12,389 bases of DNA, taken from assembly GCA_023228245.1 (NCBI GenBank), contig JALOBN010000049.1:1-12389 (forward strand), given 5' to 3'. Made by a program: the position numbers and the translations under genes. Position 1 is the stretch's first letter. Each line of letters starts with the position of its first letter. Shown here one piece after another: positions 1 through 6,296 of the stretch. Under the pieces are notes generated by a model that saw only the letters and a program-made list of their open reading frames with translations, did no database searches and was not told the origin of the DNA. Source of the stretch: Candidatus Pacearchaeota archaeon (GTDB lineage Archaea > Nanoarchaeota > Nanoarchaeia > Pacearchaeales > GW2011-AR1).

Positions 1-611
1 CCGTCCTTCAACTTGCGCGTGATGACCCGCTGTAGCTTCTTGGCCCGCATGGTCTTCGCGTTCAGCTTCGCGGGCTGAAGGAATCTCTCGACCTGCTCCA
101 CTATCCGCGGGTCGTCGTAGTGAAAACCTCGGGCCACGCCTTCGGTGACCAGTCTGGATAGCCCCTGGCGCGTGTTCTGATTGAGCCGCCAGATGCTCTT
201 CGAGAGCATAAGCCCGTTCTCGTGGACCCTTGCATAGACCAGCTTCACCGCTTCATCGGGGAGCTTGTAGAGCATCGCCTGTGGGTTGAGGCCCGTCCGG
301 TACAGCTTGTCCCAGTAGGGCGACATGCCCCCGTCCACGGCCTCGATCTGGATATCGGCAGCCTCCAAGAGTGCCTTGTCAAGCGTGGTCTTGAAACCCC
401 GGGTCGCCTCGTTCGCGGCCTTGAGTAGCTGGGAGCGCACCGATTTCAGGTGAACCTCTGTCAAGCCATGTGCGCTCCTGAGTTCTTGGGTTACCTGCCC
501 AGCGAGGTCGATGTAGAGCTGGCCGACTTCTTTGTCGTACCGGTAGAGCGACTTCATCGCCGTGGAGCGGGCGCGCCTCATGTAGTTGGCGAAGCGCTCC
601 TGCTCGGTCAC
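1..611 (-). CDS. Minor head / head morphogenesis protein, N-terminal part (runs off left edge)
   Basis: About 203 codons are visible, starting at a GTG whose last two bases begin the portal TGA stop (GTGA overlap); a GGAGG ribosome binding site lies 8 bases upstream inside the portal gene. The visible part is soluble, helix-rich and basic, starting TEQERFANYMRRARSTAMKS, with further helices and a very basic stretch near residues 180-203. Its place directly after an SPP1 gp6-type portal is the usual position of the SPP1 gp7 / Mu F-type minor head protein, which sits at the portal vertex and takes part in head assembly and DNA ejection. The conserved C-terminal part of that family would lie outside the window, so the name rests mainly on gene order. 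Confidence 0.6.
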   Translation of the reverse strand, partial: MTEQERFANYMRRARSTAMKSLYRYDKEVGQLYIDLAGQVTQELRSAHGLTEVHLKSVRSQLLKAANEATRGFKTTLDKALLEAADIQIEAVDGGMSPYWDKLYRTGLNPQAMLYKLPDEAVKLVYARVHENGLMLSKSIWRLNQNTRQGLSRLVTEGVARGFHYDDPRIVEQVERFLQPAKLNAKTMRAKKLQRVITRKLKD

Positions 612-2098
612 TCAGTGGCCTCCTGCTCCAACTCTTTACCGAAGATGTCGGGGTTCTCAGCCTCGTCTATCTGCCCTCGTTCGGCCAGCACCTCGGCAAG
701 GTAGGTTTCAGGGTCGGCCACCCCGCGCTCTTTCATGACGTCGATGGTCTTCTTGACCAGCATCTGAATCTCTCTCGCCTCTATCTCTAGTTGCTCGAGC
801 TCGTTCTGTGGAATCCGGGGGGTCATGGTTATCTCGACAACCCGATCGGGCTTGTAGGCGAATCCCTGGTAGACCGCGGCGGTTCGGAGCACGTTGTCGT
901 ACACCTCTTGCAACCCGGGCTTCCAGTACATCGCCTTGCGGTTGCACTTCGAGACAATGCTGGTGAACATGAGTTTTAACGCTATGCCGGAGATGGCGCC
1001 CACGCTGTCGATCTTGTCCCTGGTGACGTTCGGGACGCCGGAGAACTGGTGGAGCATGGCTAACAGGCGGTCAACGTAGCTTTCGAGCGCGGGCATGACG
1101 GGCATGGAGCTCTCAAGCTTGCGCGCGTCCGCAGGGTTTTCCTTGTCGCCGCTTAACTCCCATACCGCGCCGGGGGCCACGCTGAAGTCGTCCACGTTCG
1201 ATTCGAGCGCGTTCAGAATCAGCGTGATCGGGAAGAGTTCAAAGGCAAGGGCGTCCGACGCATCGGACATCTTGCGGCATATCTCGTTGATCGGCACGTA
1301 GAGGGGTTCGAGGTCAGACCTGCCCCATATCTCGCCGAGGTTGGGTTCGTTGGGAATGATGGTCACGGGGATGAAATCGATCGGCGTGTCCCCCATGTAG
1401 AGCGGGACGGACTTCTTGCTGATCGGTATCGGGTTCTCGTTCTTCAGGCTCGAGATAGCGAACAGAGCTTCGGTCACCCAACATACGCCGTCTATGAGCT
1501 CGAAGGTCTGCCGCCATACAGTCTTCTCGTCGTCCTGAAGCGCGCAGAAATGCACCTTCTGCATGATGTCAACATCGTCGGGGTCCATGATGGGGAAGCA
1601 CTCGCGGCTGGGTCTGAAAATCGTTCTGATCTGCTTGCGGGCATCGTTCCACAAGACCTTGACGGCGATGCCGTGGGTCAGGCTGCACTCGACGCCGGAC
1701 TGCAAGAGCTTCTGGTCGATCTTGTTGTCCTTGTGGACCTGCTCGATCAACGCGTAGGCGTCCTCGTCCTCCATCTTCAGACCGATGGGGTTCTCGAAAA
1801 GCCAACTCGCTATCTCGTCGATGAAAAATGAAGGGTATCTGAGTTGCAGTTTGGAGGGGGTGTAGTCGAGGTCGGAACTGGACTTCTTGGCCGACGGGTA
1901 GTCGCTGACCTCTTTGTGCATCTTCGGGAGCGTGCCGCCATGCGCCCACTCGATGACCTCGGATTCGATGTGGCGCCAGAAGTTGCCGTCGTAGTAATCC
2001 TGCGCCTTCTCCGCCTCGAGAACCCGCTTGCGCGCAGCTCCGTTCAATATCTTGAGATGCGGAGGATATGCCGCGTCCGCCAGGTTTTGCAGCTCCAT
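608..2098 (-). CDS. Portal protein (SPP1 gp6-like)
   Basis: 496 residues, a usual length for SPP1 gp6-type portals. Portal proteins form the 12-fold ring at one capsid vertex through which DNA enters and leaves, and dock the terminase. The N-terminal third has a YYDGNFWRHIE segment and an aromatic region near residue 88 (RYPSFFIDEIASWLFENPIG), typical of this family, where the early wing domain begins. Mid-protein 'IPNEPNLGEIWGRSDLEPL' followed by 'NEICRKMSDASDALAFELFP' matches the conserved portal core; residues near 370-400 (SGVPNVTRDKIDSVGAISGI, then LMFTSIVSKCN) match the crown-proximal segment, and the tail is acidic. The ATG directly abuts the TAG stop of the large terminase. Identified by pattern memory and context; the fold is a confident call, the subfamily less so. 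Confidence 0.88.
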   Translation of the reverse strand: MELQNLADAAYPPHLKILNGAARKRVLEAEKAQDYYDGNFWRHIESEVIEWAHGGTLPKMHKEVSDYPSAKKSSSDLDYTPSKLQLRYPSFFIDEIASWLFENPIGLKMEDEDAYALIEQVHKDNKIDQKLLQSGVECSLTHGIAVKVLWNDARKQIRTIFRPSRECFPIMDPDDVDIMQKVHFCALQDDEKTVWRQTFELIDGVCWVTEALFAISSLKNENPIPISKKSVPLYMGDTPIDFIPVTIIPNEPNLGEIWGRSDLEPLYVPINEICRKMSDASDALAFELFPITLILNALESNVDDFSVAPGAVWELSGDKENPADARKLESSMPVMPALESYVDRLLAMLHQFSGVPNVTRDKIDSVGAISGIALKLMFTSIVSKCNRKAMYWKPGLQEVYDNVLRTAAVYQGFAYKPDRVVEITMTPRIPQNELEQLEIEAREIQMLVKKTIDVMKERGVADPETYLAEVLAERGQIDEAENPDIFGKELEQEATE

Positions 2099-3382
2099 CT
2101 ATCGCGTCCTCTTCTTCGACGTTCCGCTCTTGCCCTGTCGTTTCAACATCAATTCGCTGATCGCCCAGACCAGCGCGTCCATCCTGTCCGGTGAGAAGTC
2201 GGCCTCGCCCGGCACGTAGGTCGTCATCTGATCTTCCAACTGCGGGAAGCCCCCAATGTGGTGAACCCGGTGCTGCTCGTACAACGCGGCTACGGGCTCC
2301 GCTCTCACCATCTTGCCCTTGGAGGCCCTAACGCCCTTGTAACTGACGTTCGGGTCCACCGTGCGTATCGTCTTCTCGACGAGGTCCCCGCCGTTGTTGA
2401 CCTCGCCGACTATCCTGTCGCCCTGGTTGCCGTGATAGGCTCCGACCGCGACCTTGGCCCAGCCGTCGGGACTGCGGCGCCCCGAGAGGTCGTCGAAGAC
2501 GTACGCATGGCCATTCGAGCACTTGGCCGCGACCACGATGCCCGTCTCGTCCGACTCGTCCGAGCTGGTGACCGCTGGATCTACGGCTACGACGAGCCGC
2601 ACGATCTCGATACCCTTGGGGATCTCCGTAACCCTGCACTCGTCGAGTAGGGCCAGCGTCCACAGCGCACCGGGTACGTCGGTCAGCAGTTGGCCGAGCA
2701 GTTCCTGTCTGCCGAGCCGCGTCCCCTCGTAGGTCAGCACGTTCTCACGATAGGCGGGCGCCAGGTTCTCCATGTTCTCGTAGGAGGTCCCGGTTGTGAC
2801 CACCACGCCGTCCATCTTCAGCAGTTCTTTGAGCTGCTTGATCGGCCTCGGGGTCGTCGTTATCAGAGCGCGGGCATCGCCGAGACGACAGCCGAACATC
2901 GCGTTCGACCACGCTTCCTCAGCGTATCTCCAACTGGCAAGCTCGTCGGCCCAGATGAAATGGTGGCTCGGGCCCCTTAGCTGGTCGGGCTTGTCGCCAC
3001 TGAATGTCTCGGCCTGTACGCCGTTCGGCCAGGTGATCCTTCGCTTCGACGGCTCGTAGTGCGGGTAGAACCATCTCGGGGAGCAGGCCAGTATGCCAGC
3101 CTCGCCCTCTATCATCGTCGATCGAAGCTCGCCGGCGGTCCTCGCTATGAGCCCCATGCGCGGGGCCGTGCCCTTGTAAGCCAGGTCATTGACGTACTCG
3201 GCGGCGGTGCGAGTCTTGCCCCACCCACGGCCTGTCATGATGAGCCACTTGCGCCAGTCACCCTTGGGGGGGAGCTGGTTGTCCCGCGCCCAGAACTCCC
3301 AGTCGTAGAGTAGCGCTTCCGCTTCAGCCTGTGTCAGACTGCTGAGAACCTCCCGCCTCTGCTCGGTTGTTAGCGATAGCAT
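2099..3382 (-). CDS. terL: Terminase large subunit (ATPase/nuclease)
   Basis: The packaging motor cuts concatemeric DNA and pumps it into the prohead using ATP. The N-terminal ATPase shows a Walker A loop GRGWGKT at residues 51-57, Walker B HFIWADE at 141-147 with the catalytic glutamate, and coupling motif ITTTP near 174-178. The C-terminal RNase H-like nuclease shows VAVDPAV (Asp near 268), GEVNNGGD and a final DRMDALVWA acidic site. The phrase LLYDWEFWARDNQLPP is typical of the gpA/gp17-like 'DNA-packaging protein' subgroup. The ATG at 3382 gives a family-like N terminus but has a weak ribosome binding site; an in-frame TTG at 3418 has GAGGAGA upstream and would add 12 residues. It overlaps the small terminase gene, and its TAG stop abuts the portal ATG. 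Confidence 0.95.
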   Translation of the reverse strand: MLSLTTEQRREVLSSLTQAEAEALLYDWEFWARDNQLPPKGDWRKWLIMTGRGWGKTRTAAEYVNDLAYKGTAPRMGLIARTAGELRSTMIEGEAGILACSPRWFYPHYEPSKRRITWPNGVQAETFSGDKPDQLRGPSHHFIWADELASWRYAEEAWSNAMFGCRLGDARALITTTPRPIKQLKELLKMDGVVVTTGTSYENMENLAPAYRENVLTYEGTRLGRQELLGQLLTDVPGALWTLALLDECRVTEIPKGIEIVRLVVAVDPAVTSSDESDETGIVVAAKCSNGHAYVFDDLSGRRSPDGWAKVAVGAYHGNQGDRIVGEVNNGGDLVEKTIRTVDPNVSYKGVRASKGKMVRAEPVAALYEQHRVHHIGGFPQLEDQMTTYVPGEADFSPDRMDALVWAISELMLKRQGKSGTSKKRTR

Positions 3383-3794
3383 CGAGTTTCTCAGCGAGCT
3401 TTTCGACAGGCACGTCAACGCTCATCTCTCCTCGCTCTGTAGGCTCGCCCAGGAGGAGAAGGATGTTCCGAGTGGCCGTCTCAAGGTCCTTGTAGTCCCG
3501 GGGGTTGATCTTGTCCGCGTCGAACTTCTCGATCCAGCGATCTTGCGCGCCCCGCCATGCCTTGAGAAGGTCGGCCTTAAAATCGGCAATCGTTCTGTCA
3601 GTGGACTCCTCGACCTTGGCGCCGATCTTCGCCTCTCGGGTCTTGAGCCGCTGTTGCCAGGAGAAAGCCTTGCTCCACTTCTTGACCGCGGCGGTTGACA
3701 CGGAATACTTTTGGGCTACTTTCGGTATACTGCGGTCCTGCCCCATCCCCAGGTAATACTCGAACGCCTCTTTATGCCTGAGTGTCTCCTGCAT
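3324..3794 (-). CDS. terS: Terminase small subunit (phBC6A51-type HTH)
   Basis: 156 residues. Small terminases recognise the packaging site on viral DNA and regulate the large subunit. Residues 23-52 (IPKVAQKYSVSTAAVKKW followed by SKAFSWQQR) form a helix-turn-helix of the kind seen in phBC6A51-like small terminases, where a WSK.F.W block follows the recognition helix. A long helical middle (residues 55-120) would mediate oligomerisation. It ends in a polar tail encoded by DNA that also encodes the large-terminase start (about 59 bases of overlap from the ATG at 3382). The start is an ATG with a GGAG-type site in the preceding gene, which it overlaps by 23 bases. Position directly before the large terminase supports the call. 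Confidence 0.85.
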   Translation of the reverse strand: MQETLRHKEAFEYYLGMGQDRSIPKVAQKYSVSTAAVKKWSKAFSWQQRLKTREAKIGAKVEESTDRTIADFKADLLKAWRGAQDRWIEKFDADKINPRDYKDLETATRNILLLLGEPTERGEMSVDVPVEKLAEKLDAIANNRAEAGGSQQSDTG

Positions 3795-4002
3795 TGATTC
3801 GTACCTGGCTTTCGAGTTCTTCGACCGTTACCTTGAGCGCCTTATTGGAAAGCAGGGTCAACTTCACGACCTCCGCAAGCTCTGACTGCGGGATATCCAA
3901 GACCAGCCGGCCGTCGCCCTTGCCGCTTATCCCGATCGCGGTCTTGATGTCGGGGATGCTAGCCACGAACACGACTTGCCGCGCGGACTTCTGCTTCGGC
4001 AC
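3772..4002 (-). CDS. Small protein of unknown function in packaging operon
   Basis: 76 residues from a GTG start with GGAGAGGG 8 bases upstream. It overlaps the HNH gene by 44 bases and the small terminase by 23, so it is embedded in the packaging operon. The N terminus is basic (PKQKSARQ), followed by a probable beta-rich block (VVFVASIPDIKTAIGISG, then GRLVLDIPQ) and a helix (SELAEVVKLTLLSNKALKVT). No Cys, membrane segment or known catalytic motif is visible. Coding rather than shadow because of its ribosome binding site, overlap pattern and ordinary composition. Function not recognised. Confidence 0.65.
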   Translation of the reverse strand: MPKQKSARQVVFVASIPDIKTAIGISGKGDGRLVLDIPQSELAEVVKLTLLSNKALKVTVEELESQVRINAGDTQA

Positions 4003-4189
4003 TCTCTACCCTCTCCTCGAGTCCGTACTTCCTCGCCCATGTCATGCGGCCCAGCGTGTGCGCCTCCGAATGGTGTACCCAGCAGAGCCAGATGATGTTC
4101 GCGAGGACTTCTGCTGCCCTGCCCCATGACCCGCGGGTAAAGATGTGATGCTTCTGAGCCGGCCTGCCGCATATCTCGCAGTAGTTCAA
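3959..4189 (-). CDS. HNH endonuclease-like protein next to terminase
   Basis: 76 residues. The layout is typical of a small phage HNH nuclease: a CxxC knuckle (C4, C7), HH at 14-15 before the beta-hairpin (KHHIFTRGSWG), and a second metal-binding group C36-x2-HH(39-40)-x3-H44 (LCWVHHSEAH). In HK97-like cos phages an HNH protein beside the terminase assists cos cleavage and packaging; that role is inferred here from position. The start is a TTG at 4189 overlapping the TGA of a 7-codon upstream mini-ORF (TTGA). The TTG's own ribosome binding site is too close to work well, so translational coupling is likely. No ATG or GTG exists further upstream in frame before the terminator. Confidence 0.8.
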   Translation of the reverse strand: MNYCEICGRPAQKHHIFTRGSWGRAAEVLANIIWLCWVHHSEAHTLGRMTWARKYGLEERVESAEAEVRAASRVRG

Positions 4190-4209
4190 TTCCCTCTGCT
4201 GCCGCCCAT
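4186..4209 (-). CDS. Seven-codon leader mini-ORF coupled to HNH gene
   Basis: Encodes MGGSRGN. Its ATG is 5 bases after a perfect GGAGG (plus-strand CCTCC at 4214-4218), the strongest initiation signal in this interval. Its TGA overlaps the TTG start of the HNH gene as TTGA, the same junction used elsewhere in the window. It may exist only to deliver ribosomes to the HNH start, or act as a leader peptide below terminator T2. Peptide function is unknown, and it could be a non-translated coincidence. Confidence 0.45.
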   Translation of the reverse strand: MGGSRGN

Positions 4210-4218
4210 GAGTCCTCC

Positions 4219-4246
4219 AAAAGAAAAAGCCGCCCTCTCGAGCGGC
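4219..4246 (-). terminator. Intrinsic terminator T2, upstream of HNH/terminase operon
   Basis: Read on the minus strand, the stem GCCGC / GCGGC (plus strand 4229-4233 and 4242-4246; 8-base loop containing CTCGAG) is followed by TTTTTCTTTT. It lies between the leader hairpins and the first late ribosome binding site, which directly follows the U-tract. A terminator ahead of an operon implies that transcription into the late genes must be antiterminated or leaky. Confidence 0.75.
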
Positions 4247-4353
4247 GTATGGTCAGCCCTGCCGAAAAGTGTAGTTACGGCAGGACTTGAGGGAGCCCCC
4301 GGTTGCCCGGGAGATGATCGCGGGGATTGCCCCCGCTGCTTTGGGTGTGTACC

Positions 4354-4381
4354 AAAAGGAAAAACCCGCGCTTGGCGGGTT
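4354..4381 (-). terminator. Intrinsic terminator T1, end of early operon and inside late leader
   Basis: Minus-strand stem AACCCGC / GCGGGTT (plus strand 4375-4381 and 4363-4369, 5-base loop) followed by TTTTTCCTTTT. It is 52 bases beyond the stop of the last early gene, so it would end transcripts from the right. It is also only about 20 bases downstream of the predicted late start site, so the late promoter would have to pass it too. Confidence 0.78.
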
Positions 4382-4406
4382 CTCGTAACTCTGGTTACAC
4401 TATCAC

Positions 4407-4436
4407 ATTCTACGCAAGGAATCGGCGAAATGTCAA
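4407..4436 (-). promoter_or_regulatory. Near-consensus sigma-70 promoter (late promoter candidate)
   Basis: Minus strand TTGACA (-35, plus-strand 4431-4436) and TAGAAT (-10, 4407-4412) are separated by 18 bases: a perfect -35 and one mismatch in the -10. The TGA stop of the preceding gene lies inside the -35 box. Predicted transcription start is near 4400, right at the base of hairpin A. It is the only strong promoter noticed in the window and faces the HNH-terminase-portal operon. Confidence 0.75.
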
Positions 4437-4651
4437 ATCTGTCGCAACTCGTCCTCGCCCCAGAGGGCGCTATCCCGCAGGTCCTGAGACATTTTCTCGG
4501 CCACCGCGTAGGCGTCGGGGTTCTTTATCAAATCCCTCGAGCCCGGCTTGTTGCGCTTCGAGAAGGTGACGAACGCCGGGTGTGATCCCATGCCGTAAGC
4601 CTTTTTCAGCGCGCGCTCGAACACGTGAACCCAGAAGGTCATCTCAGACAT
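4433..4651 (-). CDS. Small protein of unknown function, last gene of early operon
   Basis: 72 residues from an ATG with AAGGGAG 7 bases upstream; a second ATG at codon 4 is possible. It overlaps the preceding gene by 13 bases. An aromatic, helical N terminus (MTFWVHVFERALKKAYGMG) is followed by a basic middle (SKRNKPGSRDLIKN) and a helical, acidic end. No known motif was recognised. Its stop codon is embedded in the -35 box of the late promoter, so gene end and promoter are evolutionarily tied. A longer open frame runs upstream to 5143, but that part overlays better-supported genes. Confidence 0.7.
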   Translation of the reverse strand: MSEMTFWVHVFERALKKAYGMGSHPAFVTFSKRNKPGSRDLIKNPDAYAVAEKMSQDLRDSALWGEDELRQI

Positions 4652-4881
4652 TTGCGCTCCCTTATGTATCGGCGGAACATCAACAGCGCGTCGATTTCGT
4701 GCTGCTCGAGTACCCCTGCGTATCGTGCCGGGTTGTCGAGAATCCAGTTGGCGGAGGATCTGAGCTCGTCGAAAACACAACGCATGTCTACCTTGCCGTG
4801 TCGTTTGGCGAGTCGATCGCGGAGGTGTCGGAGCCCGAGCCTGTAGTCTTCCCGAAATGCGAGTTGCCCGACGTCGTTCAA
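4639..4881 (-). CDS. Small helical protein of unknown function
   Basis: 80 residues from a TTG start joined to the previous stop as TTGA, with AGGAGGG 4-5 bases upstream. Charged and mostly helical: FREDYRLGLRHLRDRLAKRH, then a segment with RCVFDELRSSANWILDNPAR and a basic end (MFRRYIRERKCLR). Two isolated cysteines; no zinc knuckle, membrane segment or catalytic motif seen. The strong ribosome binding site makes the unusual start convincing. Function not recognised. Confidence 0.68.
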   Translation of the reverse strand: MNDVGQLAFREDYRLGLRHLRDRLAKRHGKVDMRCVFDELRSSANWILDNPARYAGVLEQHEIDALLMFRRYIRERKCLR

Positions 4882-5174
4882 GCGGCCCTCCTCTTCCGCA
4901 CGTACTCCAGCCGTTCCTCTCTGTGGCTCGCGTAGTACCGCTTGTAAGACAACTCCCTCCGAGCGCGTCGGCAGGGTTCACAAAGCCTCTGTGTCTCCTC
5001 GATCTGCACTCCGCACTCGCAATACCTGACCCTGACTCCGTTGATGATCTCGATCGTGGTCTTCGGGCGACCGAGACAGGGATGGGTTTTCCTGCCGTCG
5101 AGGGGCCATACGCACTCGACGAGAAAGCGCAGGTCGTCAGCACTCAGAACCTTATCGGTTCGGATGAAAGGCAT
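4878..5174 (-). CDS. Zinc-ribbon protein with basic C-terminal helix
   Basis: 98 residues. The ATG overlaps the preceding TGA (TGATG), with AGGTGG about 5 bases upstream. Cysteines C52, C54, C65 and C68 (YCECG ... LCEPC) form a compact zinc-binding module, followed by a strongly basic helix (RRARRELSYKRYYASHREER). This arrangement is common in phage HNH-associated and nucleic-acid-binding zinc fingers in which the basic helix contacts DNA or RNA, but no HNH histidine pair is present. Probably a nucleic-acid-binding protein; partner unknown. C21 and C33 may add a second site. Confidence 0.72.
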   Translation of the reverse strand: MPFIRTDKVLSADDLRFLVECVWPLDGRKTHPCLGRPKTTIEIINGVRVRYCECGVQIEETQRLCEPCRRARRELSYKRYYASHREERLEYVRKRRAA

Positions 5175-5443
5175 CACCCACCTACCCCGAAGGCCTTTGA
5201 GCACTCGTCACATAGATACTTCCACCATGTCCAGAAGCCGTCATTGACCTTCTGCTCTTTGGCCGGCTTCTCGATGGCGAAGAACCTTTCCTTGCCGCAG
5301 GAACAGCACTTCCAGGTTTTGCCGATCACCCTCTCCAGGACGTACGAGAAGGGCTCAAGATTCTTTTGCATTAAATCAACGACGCGCTCGAGCCTCTTTA
5401 CCCGCTCCTCGAGCTCGTTGTCAATCGGTTGGTCCTTGCTCAT
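5174..5443 (-). CDS. Coiled-coil plus zinc-ribbon small protein
   Basis: 89 residues. Residues 9-30 form a charged heptad-like helix (NELEERVKRLERVVDLMQKN), probably an oligomerising coiled coil. C46-x2-C49 and C78-x2-C81 (CCSCG ... LCDEC) make a four-cysteine zinc site enclosing an aromatic stretch (GFWTWWKYL). The ATG at 5443 is in an ATGA overlap with the upstream stop; an ATG five codons earlier has its purine run too close to serve as a ribosome binding site. Function unknown; one of the many Cys4 small proteins in this operon. Confidence 0.72.
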   Translation of the reverse strand: MSKDQPIDNELEERVKRLERVVDLMQKNLEPFSYVLERVIGKTWKCCSCGKERFFAIEKPAKEQKVNDGFWTWWKYLCDECSKAFGVGG

Positions 5444-6045
5444 TTTGCATTCCCCCATTCCTTCATCTCATGCATGACCAGGTAGTCCAATGCCTCCGTG
5501 ATCTCCGTCGGGTCCGGCTTTCTCCCGGTGAGAACCGAGTTGTAGTAGCGCAGGAGTTTCCCGAGAGCGAAGCAAAGCATCACGAACGGGGGATATGGTG
5601 TCTCTGCCCGGCCGGGGTCGCGGCTGGCCAACCGTTGTTCCACGCCGCTAACCACCTTGGCTATGGACGCCTTGCGGTTCGGCCTGTGTGGTGAGACGCC
5701 GCCGCCGCGCTCTTCCTTGAGGTTGATCGGAGGCCGGTAGTCCTCGGGTGCCGGCCGTGGGTCCCCTTCCCGCGTGGGGACCTCTATCAACTGCATGACC
5801 TGAAACCCCAAATCCGCTTTGTCTTCCTTGGGCCAGAAAAGCAAGTCCCCCGTGTTCACCACAAGCCCGATCTCACGCTCTATCGTTCGACCTGTGTACG
5901 CCTTATCGTCAGGGTCCCACTCGCGCAGTATCAGCGTGTCGCCTTCCCTGTAAAGCCCTTCGTCCAGGCGAATCTCAAAGGATTTCTTGCCATCAAGCAC
6001 CCACTGAAAATAAGGGGGCCAGCATTTCTTGTCATGCGTTTTCAT
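5440..6045 (-). CDS. DUF3850 (ASCH/PUA-fold) protein with extra C-terminal domain
   Basis: 201 residues. Residues 1-90 match the DUF3850 pattern: KxHDKKCWPPYFQWVLDGKKSFEIR, shown as an early His, a YF..V..GKK.FEIR block, then EGDTLILREWD and YTGR. This is a PUA-like fold related to ASCH, usually credited with binding RNA or modified nucleotides. After a proline-rich linker (near residues 95-115) a separate helical domain follows (VMLCFALGKLLRYYNSVLTG, ending ALDYLVMHEMKEW) that I do not recognise and that is not part of usual short DUF3850 proteins. The ATG sits at the edge of the 143-bp repeat; its ribosome binding site lies inside the repeat. It is the positional counterpart of the ASCH gene at 6726-7151. 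Confidence 0.78.
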   Translation of the reverse strand: MKTHDKKCWPPYFQWVLDGKKSFEIRLDEGLYREGDTLILREWDPDDKAYTGRTIEREIGLVVNTGDLLFWPKEDKADLGFQVMQLIEVPTREGDPRPAPEDYRPPINLKEERGGGVSPHRPNRKASIAKVVSGVEQRLASRDPGRAETPYPPFVMLCFALGKLLRYYNSVLTGRKPDPTEITEALDYLVMHEMKEWGNAK

Positions 6046-6274
6046 CACTGCCGCCTTTCTCCTCGACACGCGACATTCTGTTGATGACAATCAGCCTCAT
6101 CGCGGGTATTAGCGGCCCGGTCAGGCAGAATAACGCCGCCTCTCTCTGCTCGTCAGTGGCAGAGGGCAGGGCGTGGAGGAGGGGGGCGTGGGGACAACCA
6201 ACTATCCACTCGAAACCGCAGGCTATATCGGGACAGTCGGCGGATTTACCGCAGATATTCTTGTTGTCACTCAT
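6032..6274 (-). CDS. Cys-rich/repeat-encoded small protein, copy A
   Basis: 80 residues from the ATG at 6274, which has AAGGGAG 8 bases upstream; in-frame ATGs further upstream (6313, 6385) lack a ribosome binding site. The N terminus is cysteine-rich (NICGKSADCPDIACGF ... VGCP). From APLLHALPSATDEQREAALF onward the protein is encoded by the 143-bp repeat and is identical to the copy at 7132-7440 as far as GGSD. The shared part is a hydrophobic/helical segment with a basic end. The last codons overlap the DUF3850 start. Function unknown; the pairing with a PUA-fold gene in both copies suggests the two act together. Confidence 0.65.
   Translation of the reverse strand: MSDNKNICGKSADCPDIACGFEWIVGCPHAPLLHALPSATDEQREAALFCLTGPLIPAMRLIVINRMSRVEEKGGSDENA
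6042..6184. repeat. 143-bp direct repeat, copy A
   Basis: Matches 7148-7290 with a single mismatch (G at 6050, A at 7156) and a spacing of 1106 bases. On the minus strand it runs from within the small Cys-rich gene to just past the ATG of the following PUA-fold gene, so it carries the shared C-terminal coding segment, ribosome binding site and start codon. Confidence 0.95.
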
Positions 6275-6296
6275 CCCTCGCTCCCTTCTCTCTCGC

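Larger units (their letters stand above)
4219..4400 (-). ncRNA. Putative structured leader RNA of the late operon
   Basis: A non-coding stretch (4210-4432) that is densely structured. From the predicted start near 4400 the RNA would contain hairpin A (GTAAC-CAGA-GTTAC, 4385-4398), the terminator-like hairpin T1 (4363-4381 plus U-tract), hairpin H1 (GCGGGG-GCAAT-CCCCGC, 4320-4336), hairpin H2 (CCCGG-GCAA-CCGGG, 4298-4311, a GNRA-type tetraloop), hairpin H3 (CCTGCCG / CGGCAGG with a 13-base loop, 4258-4284) and terminator T2. No known riboswitch class was recognised. Possible roles are a put-like cis antiterminator, a 6S-like short RNA awaiting a phage antiterminator, or a stable regulatory RNA. 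The stems are seen directly; the function is inferred. Confidence 0.55.

Noticed and set aside
1569..1949. 126-codon minus-strand open frame inside the portal gene
   Set aside because: Off-frame shadow of the portal coding sequence with Arg/His/Pro-biased composition.
3927..4220. 97-codon minus-strand frame over the HNH gene
   Set aside because: The HNH frame carries the ordered Cys/His metal ligands; this frame has none and no suitable ribosome binding site.
4248..4358. Possible tRNA in the hairpin-rich leader
   Set aside because: Consecutive independent stems and no GGTTCRA-like T-loop, anticodon arm or acceptor closure on either strand.
4652..5143. Upstream 160-codon extension of the gene at 4433-4651 (236-residue open frame)
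   Set aside because: It overlays two genes with good ribosome binding sites and coupled junctions, and its Arg/Ser/Thr-rich composition is typical of an off-frame translation; the ATG at 4651 has its own strong site.
4857..5477. 206-codon plus-strand open frame
   Set aside because: Antisense to several coupled minus-strand genes; low-complexity Ser/Pro/Arg content and no ribosome binding site support.
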